Source of the DNA: Coniferiporia sulphurascens
Lineage: Eukaryota > Basidiomycota > Agaricomycetes > Hymenochaetales > Hymenochaetaceae
Direction of reading: 5' to 3'
Assembly (NCBI GenBank): GCA_002794785.1
Contig: NBBA01000013.1
Span: forward strand, 992,001 to 1,056,000
Length of the DNA: 64,000 nucleotides
This document shows positions 10,821 to 22,686 of this stretch, piece by piece (the stretch's first letter is position 1; each line of letters starts with the position of its first letter). Position numbers and translations under genes: made by a program. Under the pieces are notes generated by a model. It did no database searches. It was not told the origin of the DNA and saw nothing but the letters and a program-made list of their open reading frames with translations.

Positions 10821-11799
10821 TTACATTCGTTCGGCCTCCACATCGTGGTTGTCCGTGCGTAGTCGCTGGCCCTGGAATGATTATACAGGTATTCAGCCCA
10901 TTTGCTCCTGGAGTGGAAAAAGAAAAGAAAGAGACGCACAGATCTCGACGGGTCCTCCTCCTCGGCTGAACGCTCACGCTTGAGCGTAGGCTGAGTCTGC
11001 TCAGGCGCAGAGGACGCCTTCCAGTCTTCTCCACCGCCCGCAACCGCTCCCGGACCGTCCTGCGCATCCGCATACCGCGCATCGAGCTCGCGCCGACGCT
11101 CCATCTCCGCCCGTTGCGCCTGTGCACCCCACCCGCCCCGCCCCGCATCGTAGTCCTGTCTGTGCTCGTCTCGTACCTGTACAAGCAAGTTACTACTAGG
11201 TAAGAAAAGGGAGGGGAGAAGAGATGGGATTTGGTGCGGACCTGTCCGCCGCTCTTCCCGCGTCCGAATTGGCGGCCCTCCCGGTATCCGAGGTCGAGGT
11301 CGCACCGAATGACGCGCTCGTCGAGCTTCGTGCCGTTCACGTAGCGCATGCACGCGAGCGCCTCTGTGTGCGAGTAGTATTCTACGAAGCAGAAACCGCA
11401 GGGCGTGCTGGCGGCGCAGACCGTTGTAAGGGTTTTTTGTCAGCAATGTTGTTGTATGTACGAATAAAAGTACTCGAGGCTCACCGGGTATTCCTGTCGA
11501 GTCCCATAATGATGCGCTTGACGCCGCCGCCCTCCTCCGGACTCGCGCACTTGGAGAAGAGCTCGTAGATCTGCTCTTCAGTCGTGTAGAAGCTCAAGTT
11601 CCCAACCTGTGTATGTACGGAAATATGTGTATGCCTCAGTGAGCATACGGCGAACGGGCAGCTTGGGAACAGCCCGACTGGTACTAACGTAGAGCGTGGA
11701 TGATTTTGCGAGGAGGTCGTCCTGCCTCTGCCTGTCGACCTTGGACTGGGAGTCTTTGTAGTTGGACGGCTGGTCGAGCGGGGTCACTACGTGTGCCAT
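10821..11799 (-). CDS. CBP20: Nuclear cap-binding protein subunit 2 (CBP20)
   Basis: The small subunit of the nuclear cap-binding complex, which binds the m7G cap and links it to splicing and export. Start at 11799 ([20 protein letters not shown]). The RRM is assembled over exons: [40 protein letters not shown], then [19 protein letters not shown]. The C-terminal cap-stabilising part [20 protein letters not shown] followed by [12 protein letters not shown] is near-identical to the family pattern. The two Tyr residues that stack on the cap (in PSNYKDS and VGNLSFYT) are present. A last short exon, reached through a 68-base intron, gives [16 protein letters not shown] and the stop at 10821-10823. 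Confidence 0.94.
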
Positions 11800-11996
11800 T
11801 TTGTTTTTTTCAAGTTCTTGCTCGTCGCCGCCGACCGAGACCAACACTCGAAGTACTGTAATTACAACTTGACTTTGGTTTCAAGACGCGTTCCTATTCA
11901 AGCGGTCACGCGCGGGATCCGAGTCGCCGGGCGCATATATCATCACGCCGATTCAGCATCTTGAATCTCGATAGGCCTCGCCGCCCCCCACCAGCC

Positions 11997-12583
11997 ATGG
12001 TAGCCTCTCATGCTGCTCGGAAAATATATACTGACACTCGTCTAGTCTAGGACCGTCGACATCCCCCCGGAGCTGGTCACCGCGCTGCGCAAGTTCCGCT
12101 TCAGCCACAGCAGCGAGAGCGCAGCCATGGTCGTCCGCATCGACAAGAAGCAGCTCAAGATGGTACAGGTGGACATCGAGGAGAACATCAGCCTCGAGGA
12201 GCTCGCAGAAGGTTCGTTTGTCTTGTCTATGTGCGTAAATAAGCAAAGTGTGTTTACTTGATTGTTCGCCGTCCCCCCAGAGCTCCCCGAGAACTCGCCC
12301 CGATACGTCGTGCTCTCGTACGAGGTGAAGCACGATGACGGGCGCACAAACTACCCGCTTGTACTCATCAACTGGCTGCCGCGGAGCTGCGAGATGGGCA
12401 TGAGCACACTCCATGCCAGCGCGCTGATCGACTTCCAGAGCACGGTACGCCCACTACTCGATTCGACCTGGCTTTGACAACTTACTGAAGCGCATCTGAC
12501 TCCAGGCTGACATACAAAGGACAATAGAGATAAGAGACGGCGCGGAGGGGCTGAGGGAGGCCATCGACGCAAAGCTGAAATGA
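11997..12583 (+). CDS. Glia maturation factor-like ADF/cofilin protein (GMF1/AIM7)
   Basis: An ADF-homology protein that inhibits and disassembles Arp2/3 actin branches. The body is clear: IPPELVTALRKFRFSHSSES, AAMVVRIDKKQL, ISLEELAEELPENSPRYVVL, SYEVKHDDGRTNYPLVLINW, then LHASALIDFQSTADIQRTIE, ending AEGLREAIDAKLK at 12581-12583. The only way I find to start the frame is ATG at 11997-11999 followed at once by a 46-base intron (12000-12045, CTGAC branch), giving MSRTVDIPPEL. Two further introns (after AEE and after FQST) fit in phase. Length is about 140 residues, normal for GMF. Confidence 0.85.
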
Positions 12584-12704
12584 AATGAACGTCCCGCATT
12601 ATTGCATAGTTATTAACACTCCCATCGCTGTTTTCGTACTGCTGTATACTAAGCGTCAACCTTGTAAACAATACCCGCCACATCAAACGACATACACAAG
12701 TGTC

Positions 12705-14263
12705 TCATATGTCCTTCCTTTTCCCGACCTTGCGGGAGCTCCGGTCCCACTGGTATGCAAGCACGATCTCGCCGAGCTCCCAGCAGTTCACGAAAAGGAA
12801 CAAAATACTGCATGCCCACACACGATAATGTACGTTCTGGCCGAGGAACTCGAGATCGTACGCGAACTTCAGCCAGAGCGCCTGAGCACCGACCCAAGTT
12901 GCTACGAGCATGATAGCCTTGGTCCGTGTGAAAGATAGTGCCGGAAGAACAAGCGGGAGTATGGTCAAGTACCAAAGGAAGTACTGCAATAATCATTAGA
13001 TCACCGCTTCATCCAGACTTTACGAACTGCTTACTTGCGACGTGCACACTTTGTTGAGCGTCACAAACGCAGCGGTCTGCACAAACCACGTGAACGGAAG
13101 ATGGGGCGGACCAGCACGTCCGAATACTAGACCAGTGCCCAAGCTCAGGCCCATCTGCGGGATGAACGATGCAAACGGCGAGCGCGCGAAGTAGTGCCAA
13201 AAGGCCAGCTGCTCGGGGTGTAGGTGTGTGTAGTCGGGGTGTGTAAGACGGATGGGCAACCAGTATGGAGAGAAGTTGTGCATGTGGTCCAGCCTGTGAA
13301 TGTGGTACAAGTATGTTTCGTAGAGAAAAGGGTACCCCCAACTGTAAGGAAGGGTGAGGTATAGCACTGGTGGAGCAGAAGAGGGAAAAACGTACATGAG
13401 GTACATGCTACAATTGAGCAGCATAAACGTCCCCGCGCTTAAAAGGGCGAACCGCACGCTTCGTGCGCTCACAAGGCTTCTTGTCCACCTCCAAACACCC
13501 TCTTCACCTTTCCCTGCCTTTCCCTTCTCCGAAGCCATCACAGCAGCTAGGCTCACACCATATATGAGCGGGTACACCTTCCAATGCGTCGCGCACCCTA
13601 GCATCACAGCTGTCACGTCCCAGGTCCGCTGCGTCTTCCTAGGCGTCATTGCGAAATACAGCGTCCCAATGACGAGTGCCCCGAGCGTTGATTCTGAAGA
13701 GCCACGCGTAGAGATCGAGAAGACCATTGGGCTGAGGAGGTGCAGTGACGCGTAAAGCGTCGCCTGGCACTCGCGTGTTTCGGGCGTTGCTGAGGGAGAA
13801 AGGTTCGGGAGGACCGTCGACAGGAGGAGCTTGTATAAGAGGACTCCGACGAGAATGTCGCATGCAGAGAATAGGTATTTCCCGAACGACGGGTGCAGAA
13901 ATATGTTGGGTGTCATGATTAGAGCAAGCAGAGGCGTATAGCGGTATGTTTCACGGTGGTACGGACTGAACGGGCGTCTTAACACCTTCAAACTAATTTA
14001 TATCATTAGACTACTCACTCGCCGAAGCCAAGAATTTCCCCCAAAGGTCCCTTTGCAATATTCGCCGGCGTGTCCCCCTCAGCCGCCGTCGGGCGCAGAA
14101 GAAAGCGCGCCGCATCAGTGAAGACGCGGTAGTCCACGTCAGTGTACTTCACAACGGCATGCTTGTCGTGCCATTCGCTGTAGAAGATGAGCGCGATGCG
14201 GATTAAGATGGAGATTATTATGACATTATTGAAGGAGATGTTGCGCAGTTTTGATGTGTTCAT
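12705..14263 (-). CDS. GPI14: GPI mannosyltransferase 1 catalytic subunit (GPI14/PIG-M)
   Basis: This ER membrane enzyme adds the first mannose of the GPI anchor from dolichol-phosphate-mannose. The N-terminus from 14263 has a hydrophobic segment (NVIIISILIRIALIFYSEW) followed by the lumenal DXD-type loop KYTDVDYRVFTDAAR, as expected for PIG-M. A 53-base intron gives GFGDPYHRETYRYTPLLAL. Many membrane helices follow, with WKVYPLIYGVS and the family block WGYPFLYETYLYHIHRLDHM / HNFSPYW. Further on are TLNKVCTSQYFLWYLTILPL and WLKFAYDLEFLGQ. Stop at 12705. Multi-pass throughout; assignment is strong. Confidence 0.92.
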
Positions 14264-14782
14264 CGACGCCGAAGTCGAGGGCCGACCAGTCCGGGTGAGA
14301 GCTGGCGAGCTTCAAGGAGGCAAGGACAAACGTCGATCTCTGCTTCCCTCTTGGCGACGCGATTTCAGACGCCGCGAAGCGTTTACTGTTTCGCCTAGAG
14401 AACAAATTGAAGGGGAGGTTGGAAATTTATTGTTTCTTATAAAGAGCGCCTATAAGCAAAAAAGCGACTTGAACTTGATAACGTGGGATAAAACATATAT
14501 AGCTATCACCCCAGCTCCCTAAGCATCAAACCAAAATTATTTTGACACCTATAATACAAAAAATACACGGGAGGGTATAAAACAAGTCGCAAAGTCTGAC
14601 CGGATATCATGCGAGTTAGAAGGGAAACGGTATATACGAGGGTGGGTACGTGCGCTCCGGGAGGCAGAGAAATCCCGGACATGCTACAAGGTGTACTGTG
14701 ATGGAAACGGGGACAACGGCTTGATATTGGTTTTGTAGAAACCCAGAGGAGCCATAGTCCAGACTACGAGAAGTTATATTTC
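14264..14782. other. Intergenic: GPI14 promoter side and 3' flank of orphan gene
   Basis: About 520 bases between two minus-strand genes. Near 14290-14400 frames resemble random sequence; 14420-14600 is AT-rich with a TATAAA at about 14574. No RNA gene, repeat or open frame worth naming. Confidence 0.4.
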
Positions 14783-15661
14783 CTAAACGATATCGTACGT
14801 GACAATATCCTCTTCAACCGGAGTCAAAGGAATGTTCTCCTTATTTGGTCCTTCCCTCCGGGCGGAGACCGAGTTTCCTTGCATACGTATGTGGGTGTGT
14901 ACATCGGGACTGCGAAAGGCTGACAGGCCGGGAAAGCTGAAAGATGTGCCTGCGTCTGCTGCGATATCCTTGCCCGCGTCCTCGACGACGTATGAAACAC
15001 CGAATGGAGAGAGGGGCGGTGGCAGGAAACGGTAGTCGTATGTTTGAGAGGACTCGTAGTCGTCCAGTGAATCTGGTAGAGTGGCGGCTAAGTCGCCGGG
15101 GATAAGGTCAAGCGGAGTGATGTAAGTCATCAGGACGTTTTCCTCCGCAGGGGGGCTTGTAGGTGGGTCTGGGAGTTTGCTCCTCCAGTCTAAAATCGCA
15201 GAGAATTCGTGTCCTGCGGTTGTCAGGTGTGGCGACTTGCTTCCAGCTGCGACTGATTTTGCGTTGGACGGTGGAAAGCCTTGTTCAAGTTCAAACGAGC
15301 CCTGGCTTGAGCTGGTATCGTCCTGGAGTGCGCTTGTCTCTGTGAACGATTTGGAACTCTCTGTGTCAATTATAGATGCTATATCTGTGAGAATCCAGCA
15401 GTCGGGAGCGAGTATGCCGAGCTGGCATGCAACCCGGCCGTAAAGACATCCCAGCAAAGTGAATGTTACAAGCATTTTTTGCAGGATGCTATCTGTGGTG
15501 TAGCACCAGATCCACCGGACCACGTCGCAAATTTGTTTGAATAGTTCTGGTTGCATGCTAGTGGACTCTTTTCGAGTTCCCCTTCTGAGGACGTAAAAGA
15601 CGGGAGGGCGATGGTGAGAAAAGACCCGGTCTAGTATGTGTGTGGTGTGGCGAAACCCCAA
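14783..15661 (-). CDS. Orphan protein with one hydrophobic segment
   Basis: A single open frame of 292 codons without introns; the product is not recognised. A second possible start is the Met at 15556 (MQPELFKQICDVVRWIW). A hydrophobic stretch at about residues 60-85 (KMLVTFTLLGCLYGRVACQLG) could be a membrane segment. The rest is Ser/Thr/Pro/Asp-rich and probably disordered, with FLPPPLSPFGVSYVVEDAG near residue 215 and a tail reading ENIPLTPVEEDIVTYDIV. It is flanked by conserved genes and may be a lineage-specific gene. An unspliced long frame with these features supports a real gene but does not prove it. Confidence 0.5.
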   Translation of the reverse strand: MGFRHTTHILDRVFSHHRPPVFYVLRRGTRKESTSMQPELFKQICDVVRWIWCYTTDSILQKMLVTFTLLGCLYGRVACQLGILAPDCWILTDIASIIDTESSKSFTETSALQDDTSSSQGSFELEQGFPPSNAKSVAAGSKSPHLTTAGHEFSAILDWRSKLPDPPTSPPAEENVLMTYITPLDLIPGDLAATLPDSLDDYESSQTYDYRFLPPPLSPFGVSYVVEDAGKDIAADAGTSFSFPGLSAFRSPDVHTHIRMQGNSVSARREGPNKENIPLTPVEEDIVTYDIV

Positions 15662-16152
15662 TTGTTTTATATGATGGCGAACGGCGTTGTGGCCCTACTG
15701 GGCCTTCACGCAATCCGCCTGGGTCCATGAGGCCACACACCGCACCGCCATGCTAAAGGCCCTTCCTCAAAAACGAGAATTTAATTTTGTCTTAGTACTT
15801 AGAGGGCCATAGCTCGAGATTGGGATCTGTACTGCTAATAAATTGTTTAAGGATCTAAAACAGAATAAGATAAAGGTAAGAATGGCAGGTTGTAAAATCC
15901 ATGAACGGTATATGGGGAACACATGGAGATACTCATCAAAAAAAAATATCCCAAGCCCAAAGTCTTTCAATGTGTGTAAAATCTACAAGCCGACCATCAT
16001 TCCAAAGGGAGAAGCGGGCCGTCACCAAGTCGCCACGTAAACGCGGGTCGAGCAAATTGCTGACGTACTATCACGGGGGCTTCCCACGCGTGTTTCCTTC
16101 TTCCTCCGTCGCCGTCACCGTTGTAGCAGCACTACTCCTGCTCTGTGCAGTC
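15662..16152. promoter_or_regulatory. Divergent region: orphan gene and SAR1 promoters
   Basis: About 490 bases. A/T-rich around 15770-15960 with an A9 run near 15940, then a CT-rich tract (about 16090-16140) just upstream of the SAR1 ATG. No further gene seen. Confidence 0.35.
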
Positions 16153-17177
16153 ATGTTCATCATCAACTGGTTCTGGGATGTTCTCTCGCAGCTGGGTATG
16201 TCTATTCTTCTGGCCCTCGTGTGGTATGAGGATATAGGAAGCTAATACGGCCTTTTGGCTAGGTCTGCTGCACAAAAACGCCAAGATCCTCTTTCTTGGT
16301 CTGGACAATGCAGGAAAGACGGTGCGCCTTGCTGGCTGTGCTCGGGGACCTGGAAACGAGCTGACTTGTAACGATAGACCCTGCTCCACATGTTGAAGAA
16401 CGACCGGCTCGCTATTCTCCAACCAACACTGCATCCCAGTGCGTCCACGTTTATCTTCAGCACGACATATCATGTACAATGTAATTGACCGCTACTTTGC
16501 ACTCATGTAGCGTCTGAGGAACTCGCTATTGGGAACGTCAAATTCACGACGTATGACTTGGGAGGACACGTCCAGGGTGTGTACTATCGCTTTCCGTGCT
16601 TGCTGTCGCTGACCAGTTGTGGCTTCGTCTTCCCACTACCTGTTACGCACACCCCTGTCATGTATAACTCACAGCACGGCGTCTTTGGCACGATTACTTC
16701 CCGGAAGTCGACGGTATCATTTTCCTTGTCGATAGTGCAGACCACGAGCGTTTCTCGGAGTCGAAGGCAGAGTTGGACGCGCTTCTTTCGATTGAGGAGC
16801 TCTCGAAGGTGCCGTTCCTTGTTCTCGGGAACAAGATTGATGCGGCCGGCGCTGTGAGCGAAGACGAGCTCCGACACAACCTTGGCCTGTATCAGACGAC
16901 TGGAAAGGTGCGTAGCGGCGACGGCCAGTGAGTACACGTTGCTAACAGCCTCATGCAGGGTAAGGTGCCTTTGAGCGACATGCGCCCCATTGAGCTTTTC
17001 ATGTGTTCGGTTGTGCAGAGGCAGGGCTACGGAGAAGGTACGTGTCATATAGGTTTACTTTCGTCATTCTGCTGACAACATTACTCGCTCAAGGGTTCCG
17101 CTGGCTTTCGCAATACGTAAGTCCCTTCCTTGTGCCATCATTAGCGATTACACGCCTAACCCTCCTTTTAGATATAA
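16153..17177 (+). CDS. SAR1: Small COPII GTPase SAR1
   Basis: SAR1 starts COPII coat assembly at ER exit sites by inserting its N-terminal amphipathic helix. Start [19 protein letters not shown] is the typical Sar1 helix. G-box motifs: GLDNAGKT (then TLLHML in the next exon), the switch I region [37 protein letters not shown], and [19 protein letters not shown] at the end. Six or so short introns interrupt these motifs and all phases close. The last exon holds only the Ile codon and the stop at 17175-17177. About 190 residues, normal size. There is no lipidation site, as expected for Sar1. Confidence 0.95.
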
Positions 17178-17840
17178 GCTTTATAGGCGCACTTTAGAGC
17201 TGGATATTGGGCGTCTGGGGCTGCCTGTCTGTTTTCCTTAATGTTTTGCTATTATTGCCATTGTGTCTATCTTTGGTAGACTACAACTTCGCTCTGTCCT
17301 AACTACACTTCCTGCATTCATCTTCCTATAATCTCCTTGCACCGTTCTTGATCGCCCCAAAGCGCGCATCCTTCTTCGACAAGCCGGTTAAATCCGTCCT
17401 CTCCTCCACAATGAGGCGCAGACCAGAAGACTTGTATCAAACTGGTATTGCCAAACGTAAATAACATTGATATATGGATGTATGTATGTACGGGAGGTCT
17501 GACACCCACTACCCCATTGCCCGCGCCCGAAGGGACGACAGGAGAAGCAGCGAGTTCTTAAATCTCCCGGTGTCGTCTTCGCATAACCGAATCGCCGTAC
17601 CCTAGCTGTGAATGTGCAGCGGACCAGCACTGTCTTTGAGGTTGCGGTGAAGAATCCGGACACGCGTTTGCTTGCCCTATATATGAGTTTTCCTACATTG
17701 TTTAGGTATATTTGGTTGTTTACCGGATCGAGGCGAGTGCACGGACCAAGTCAAGAGTCAAGACTCGAAAAGCAGTTAAAATAGTATAGCTAATTTGAAG
17801 CACATAGATTATACTTGATCGTAATAGAGTTCCTCGTTGT
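17178..17840. other. Convergent 3' region SAR1 / SRP receptor beta
   Basis: About 660 bases with no confident gene. On the minus strand, 17509-17318 keeps an open frame after a possible intron, coding a Cys-containing peptide that ends CALWGDQERCKEIIGR; see findings. The rest is AT-rich 3' flank. Confidence 0.4.
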
Positions 17841-18821
17841 TCATGCAAGGTCGTCGAGCCACGCCTTCAACGCATCCAGCCCCAGCACAGCTCCTTCGAC
17901 TTTCTCCCCGTTTGCCTTTTCATTGACCTCCGCCCCGACCTTCACCCACGTTCCCGCAAAGCTCACCTCGCCGCTTTCCCACTCAGCAAACCGGAACGCG
18001 CCGCCCGCGCTGCACTCCAGTCCACCCATCTCCGTGCCTTCGCCCTCCGCTCCGAGCCCCTCGACACCGACCCCGCCCGCGGCGGCAGCGCGCCGCTTCT
18101 CGAGCTCGCGTTCGAGGACGGTACGCACGCGCGCCACGGCGAGTGCTGGTCGGTCCTGTTCGGACGCGGAGGAGAGAAGGTCTGTTTTGTGTGCGAGGAT
18201 GAGCAGCGCAGGGAGTGCGCGTGTTGGCGGGAGTGAGGTGATTGCGTGGAGGACGTGATGCAGGTGTCTGTGGGATCAAGGATTAGACGGGGGTAGTTGA
18301 AGGCGGGGAAGTAATAGAGTAACCCACTCGGCGACGTCGCGCCCGTTCCGCGAGATCGTGCTCGAGTCGACGACGAACACGATCGCCTTCGCGTCTGGGA
18401 CGTGCGTTTTGAACAAACCGCGTAGACGTGGGTGACCGGGAATATCTACGACCTGCAGCGGACCTTTCGGCGAAAGCTGGACGAGCGAGTTGTTGACCTG
18501 GAACGAGGTGTGCGTAGCGGGCGTATAGTCATAGACCATCTACATAGTCTCCAAAATCAGTCGCGGGGTAGACACGCGATGTACGGGACTGTCCGTACCG
18601 TTGACAGAATTGCTGTTTTTCCTGCATCCTCGTTACCAACCAGGAGGATTAAGTTCCCGCTTGACGAAGACCTTAGACGGGCAATGTACACGACTGAAAT
18701 CGGAATAATTGGCACATTATTCGTCTCCGAGAGAAGGACACGCACGAGCTGCGACGACCAGGACAGAGAGCAAGAGTGACCCTAAGAGAAGGGTCTGAGT
18801 AGAAATCTGTGGTAAATCCAT
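17841..18821 (-). CDS. SRP102: Signal recognition particle receptor subunit beta (SRP102)
   Basis: A membrane-anchored Ras-like GTPase that docks SRP receptor alpha on the ER. Exon 1 from 18821 (MDLPQISTQTLLLGSLLLSV) gives the N-terminal membrane helix. A 52-base intron joins it to LVYIARLRSSSSGNLILLVG and NEDAGKTAILST, the P-loop. Later come LQVVDIPGHPRLRGLFK (G3 region, DIPGH), AKAIVFVVDSSTISRNGRDV and LLILAHKTDLL (the NKxD-type box, here HKTD). The C-terminus (LGLDALKAWLDDLA, stop at 17841) matches the family. A Gly/Glu-rich insert interrupts the region before it. Divergent from UTP21 with about 208 bases between starts. Confidence 0.92.
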
Positions 18822-19029
18822 GAAGGCTGGGTCAAAAGGACGCTTTCCGACGGTGAGCCTCAGCGTCGTCGTGGTCTATGTAAGAACGTCGAGCCCACGC
18901 GAACTTAAGAGGCGCTGACCTTGCGTCGACGTCGATCTCTATTACGTAACACTACTCGCGTTGCTGAAATTTCTATCCGCGCTCAATCTTGACCAGCGAC
19001 GGCGACGACGACGGAGCGAAACAGAGACG

Positions 19030-22000
19030 ATGGTCTGGGATGACCCGCTCGAGCGCGCGGCGCCGCCGAAAAAGCGTTCGCGCACCGGCTCTGCGCAAGA
19101 ACCCAGTGCTGGGGTACCTCAGCCCCGCCTCTTTGCACCTTTCCGTGCCCTTGGGCTTATTACGAACCACATTCCATTCGTTCTCCAAACGCGGTCGTTT
19201 AAAGGCGCAACAGAAGGACCACGCGTGCATATATTGACTTGTCTGGGGAGATCGTGGGCGCTGTGGGAGGGAGGGAAAATTACGTTACTTTTCGTCGGTG
19301 CGTTTATGCGTCTGCTGCTTGTCTCTGCGTCCTCAGCTTATTTTCCTCGTAGGACCGGATTGTGTGGATCCTATTTCATGTCTGGCCATGAGCGGAGATG
19401 CGGTCTGGGCGTCTACTGGTCCGCATATTATAAAATACTTGAGGGGAAAGGAGGTACGTTAATTTGCTTACTGGGCGATTTTTATTAACCATCTATTGTA
19501 GGTCGGACGTCTGACGAATCCTCTCGGGTCGAAGCTCTCTTTCATCCTCATTTTTGGTGATAATTTACTTTCACTCACTGAGGATGGGTCGAGGATGCTT
19601 GTATGGGATTGCTTGTCAATGGGTGAATGCCCACCGATCGTTATGCGTTTAGCGCTTTGCTTACGCATTTTTGGCAGAACTGTCCAGCTCTATTGAGTTT
19701 GAGAATGGCTTCACTGCAACATCTATACTGCATCCTGCGACCTATCTTAACAAAATCCTTGTCGCCAGCAGTCAGGGGACAATGCAACTATGGAACATCC
19801 GCACTCAGTATGCTCCCTCCCGTCTTCTCTTCCCTTTCTATGCCAACTTCTTTGTTCTTTTCACAGAACGTGCATCCACAAATTTGATAGCAGTAATCTA
19901 CGGGACTCTGCAGATGCGAATTCACCCTGCGCAATCACAGCGCTCACACAATCGCCGGCTATTGACGTGGTGGCGATCGGGTTTTCGTCGGGCGAGATAT
20001 CGCTATATGATATCCGGGCTGACGAGCGCCTGATGCGCATATTTATGAACGAGGGTCCCGTTAGGGACCTTTCTTTCCGGAGCGGTAAGATCCTCTTGCC
20101 TCATGGGAAGACCTTTTTTAACCCCGGCACGTATAGATGGAGAGTCGGTCCTTGCTAGTGCATCGAGCAGTGGACACATCGCCCTTTGGGACCTCAACAA
20201 CAATGGGCGCTTGATCCATGTCGTACGGGGTGCACATGATCGTGCGGTGACTGCTGTTGAGTGGATTCCGGGCCAGCCGGTTCTCGTTAGCTCTGGGGAG
20301 GACAACAGCGTGAAGGTAAGGACATATCTATTTGTAGCTAAGATCCGTTAGACCACTCTTACTTATTCTCTTTTTCTAGCAATGGTTCTTTGAATCACCA
20401 ACGGCCCCACCACGTCTACTAAAATTTCGTTCGGGACATCACGAGCCACCACACTTGATTCGATACTACGGCGAAGACGGGAAGCAGCTCTTGACGGCAT
20501 CAAGGGACCGGAGTCTTCGATGTACGTCAGTCGTTCGGGATTCAAGGAGCTTCGAGCTTTCGCAAGGTACTCTTTTCACTCTCTGCCGTAAATTTTTACA
20601 TATCTTGACAACATGATTGCAGGCCCGATAGCCAAAAAGGCCACGTCGCTCTCGGCACCCGTGGCCAACTTGAAGCTGCCGCCAATCTCCCAGCTTTCTT
20701 TCTCCTCCAGCCGCTCAAAGGACTGGGATGATGTTCTGACTGCGCACAAGCAGGAGTCCGTCGCGCGCACATGGACTGTACGCGAGAAGAAACTTGGGAA
20801 GTGGGTGCTCAACCCTAACGAGACGAGTGCTACCAAGGATAAGAAAAAGAAGAAAATTTCCACTGGCGCTGTCCGAGTAAGTGAAGATCCTTTTTTTTTT
20901 AAAAGGAGACTCACTAATGTGCTTCTCCTCGCATCAGGTCGTCTGTGTATCTGCGTGCGGAAATTTCGGCCTTGCAAGCACTTCCTCAGGGACCATACAG
21001 ATGTACAATATGCAGTCCGGTATTCAGCGGAAGTCGTACAACGTTGGCCCGATACCTGCAGAAGTTGCGACTCGGTTCAAGGCATCGGGCGGGGAACGTT
21101 CGGTCAATGGTCTTGCGACGGACTCGCTCAACCGGCTGGTTATCGCGAGCACCCAAGATGGGACGGTTAATGTCAGTACACGCATTATAATCTTTTAGAG
21201 ACAAATGGCTGACCTTTTTCCCCTGCACACAGTTCTTCGACTTCCACACTCAGGCACTCTTACATACACTGGTGTTACCGAGCACATGCGCGTCCATACT
21301 ACTCCAGCGAGACAGTGGGCTGTTGGCTGTCGTGTGTGACGACTTGGTCGTCCGTCTCGTCGACATTGAAACACACCGAATCGTGCGTGAAATGAGCGGA
21401 TTTGTAGGGAATGTCTTGGACATAGTATGTTTTCATCATCATTGTATTTAGCTGAGGGCTGACCCTTTCGGAAAGGTCTTTTCACCGGACTCTCGGTGGC
21501 TAATAACAACTTCCTTAGATTCTGTTATTCGGACATTCGACATACCAACTGGTCGCCTGATTGACGCATTTAAAACCGCTAGTGTCGCGACCAGCGTCGC
21601 TTTTTCGCCGACTAACGACTTTTTGGCTACTGCGCATGTGGATAGCGTTGGTGTATACCTTTGGTATGTTGTACCGTCGTCGCACAAGTTTTCAACGGAT
21701 AAAAGTGCTCACGAATTTAAATAGGGCGAATCGGGCACAGTATACGGATGTATCGCTACAAGGCGTCACCATTGAGGACGCAGAGGAGGTCGCACTACCC
21801 TCGATACAAGGCACTGCTGAAGACGAGGGTGAGGCGTTGGCTAGCTATTGATATTAGATAGTTCTAACTATTTCCCGATTCAGCCCTTGACGCTCTTCAA
21901 TCATTGACTGTTGAGGACCCGCCGGACGTCTATTCGACCCCGTCTCAGTTGGGCGGTGACTTGATTACACTCACCCTGCTTCCTCGCTCACGATGGCAGA

Positions 22001-22686
22001 CTTTGCTAAACTTGGAGGTTATTCAGGTAAATTTATTCATTTTCCTTTCCCTATCGAAAGTGTTAACTTGTTCCCGGACTAGCAACGGAACAAACCAAAA
22101 GAGCCTCCAAAACCTCCGGAGAAAGCGCCATTTTTCCTGCCTACCCTGCCAGGCGTCGAACATCGCTTCGCTGTGACACAGAAGAACGACGCAGAGCGTA
22201 CAAAGAGGCCTAGTAAGCGTCTAGAAGCAGGCTCGACACAGGCAGAGAGTGCATTCCACCGAAAGCTCGCCTCCGAGGATCCGGAGGGGGACTGTCAGTC
22301 ATTTTTCATATTTTTTCTTTACCTGACCAACGAGCTGACAAAAAAAAATTTTGTACTGATAAGACGAAGAGCTCTTCAGCTACATCAAAATTATTACGCC
22401 TGCTGCTCTCGACCTCGAGTTGCGCACGCTGGGAACCTCGCTCGAGAGCCTACAGACGTTCGCAGGTGCACTACGTCGACGTCTCCGCGTACACCGTGAC
22501 TTCGAGGCCGTGCAGGCGCTCACTGCTGCGCTGCTCCGTCTGCATGGAGATGTCTTCGTCGCGAATCCGGAGCTTCGTGAGGCGTTGGAGTCGTTACGAG
22601 AGGTGCAGGTTGAGGAGAGTAGACGCGTGTTGGACGTGATTACGGCGAGCTTGGGTGCATTAAATTTTGTAAGAGATGTATTGTGA
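19030..22686 (+). CDS. UTP21: U3 snoRNP WD-repeat protein UTP21 (WDR36)
   Basis: A scaffold subunit of the UTP-B module of the small-subunit processome, needed for 18S rRNA processing in the nucleolus. Start MVWDDPLERAAPPKKRSR at 19030. About a dozen exons spell two WD40 propellers: PRLFAPFRALGLITNHIPFV, SGEISLYDIRADERLMRIFM, SGHIALWDLNNNGRLIHVVR, HDRAVTAVEWIPGQPVLVSS and GNVLDIVFSPDSRWLITTSL. The C-terminal Utp21 domain follows from about 22380 (YIKIITPAALDLELRTLG ... LGALNFVRDVL), stop at 22686. A Lys-rich linker (KDKKKKK) lies between the propellers. No frame break seen. Confidence 0.95.

Noticed and set aside
13975..14035. Apparent frame break in GPI14 after the first exon
   Set aside because: A 53-base intron ending GTTCAG restores GFGDPYHRETYRYTPLL.
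7025..15661. Common origin of the two orphan proteins
   Set aside because: Both have a hydrophobic segment and disordered regions, but I see no shared motif.
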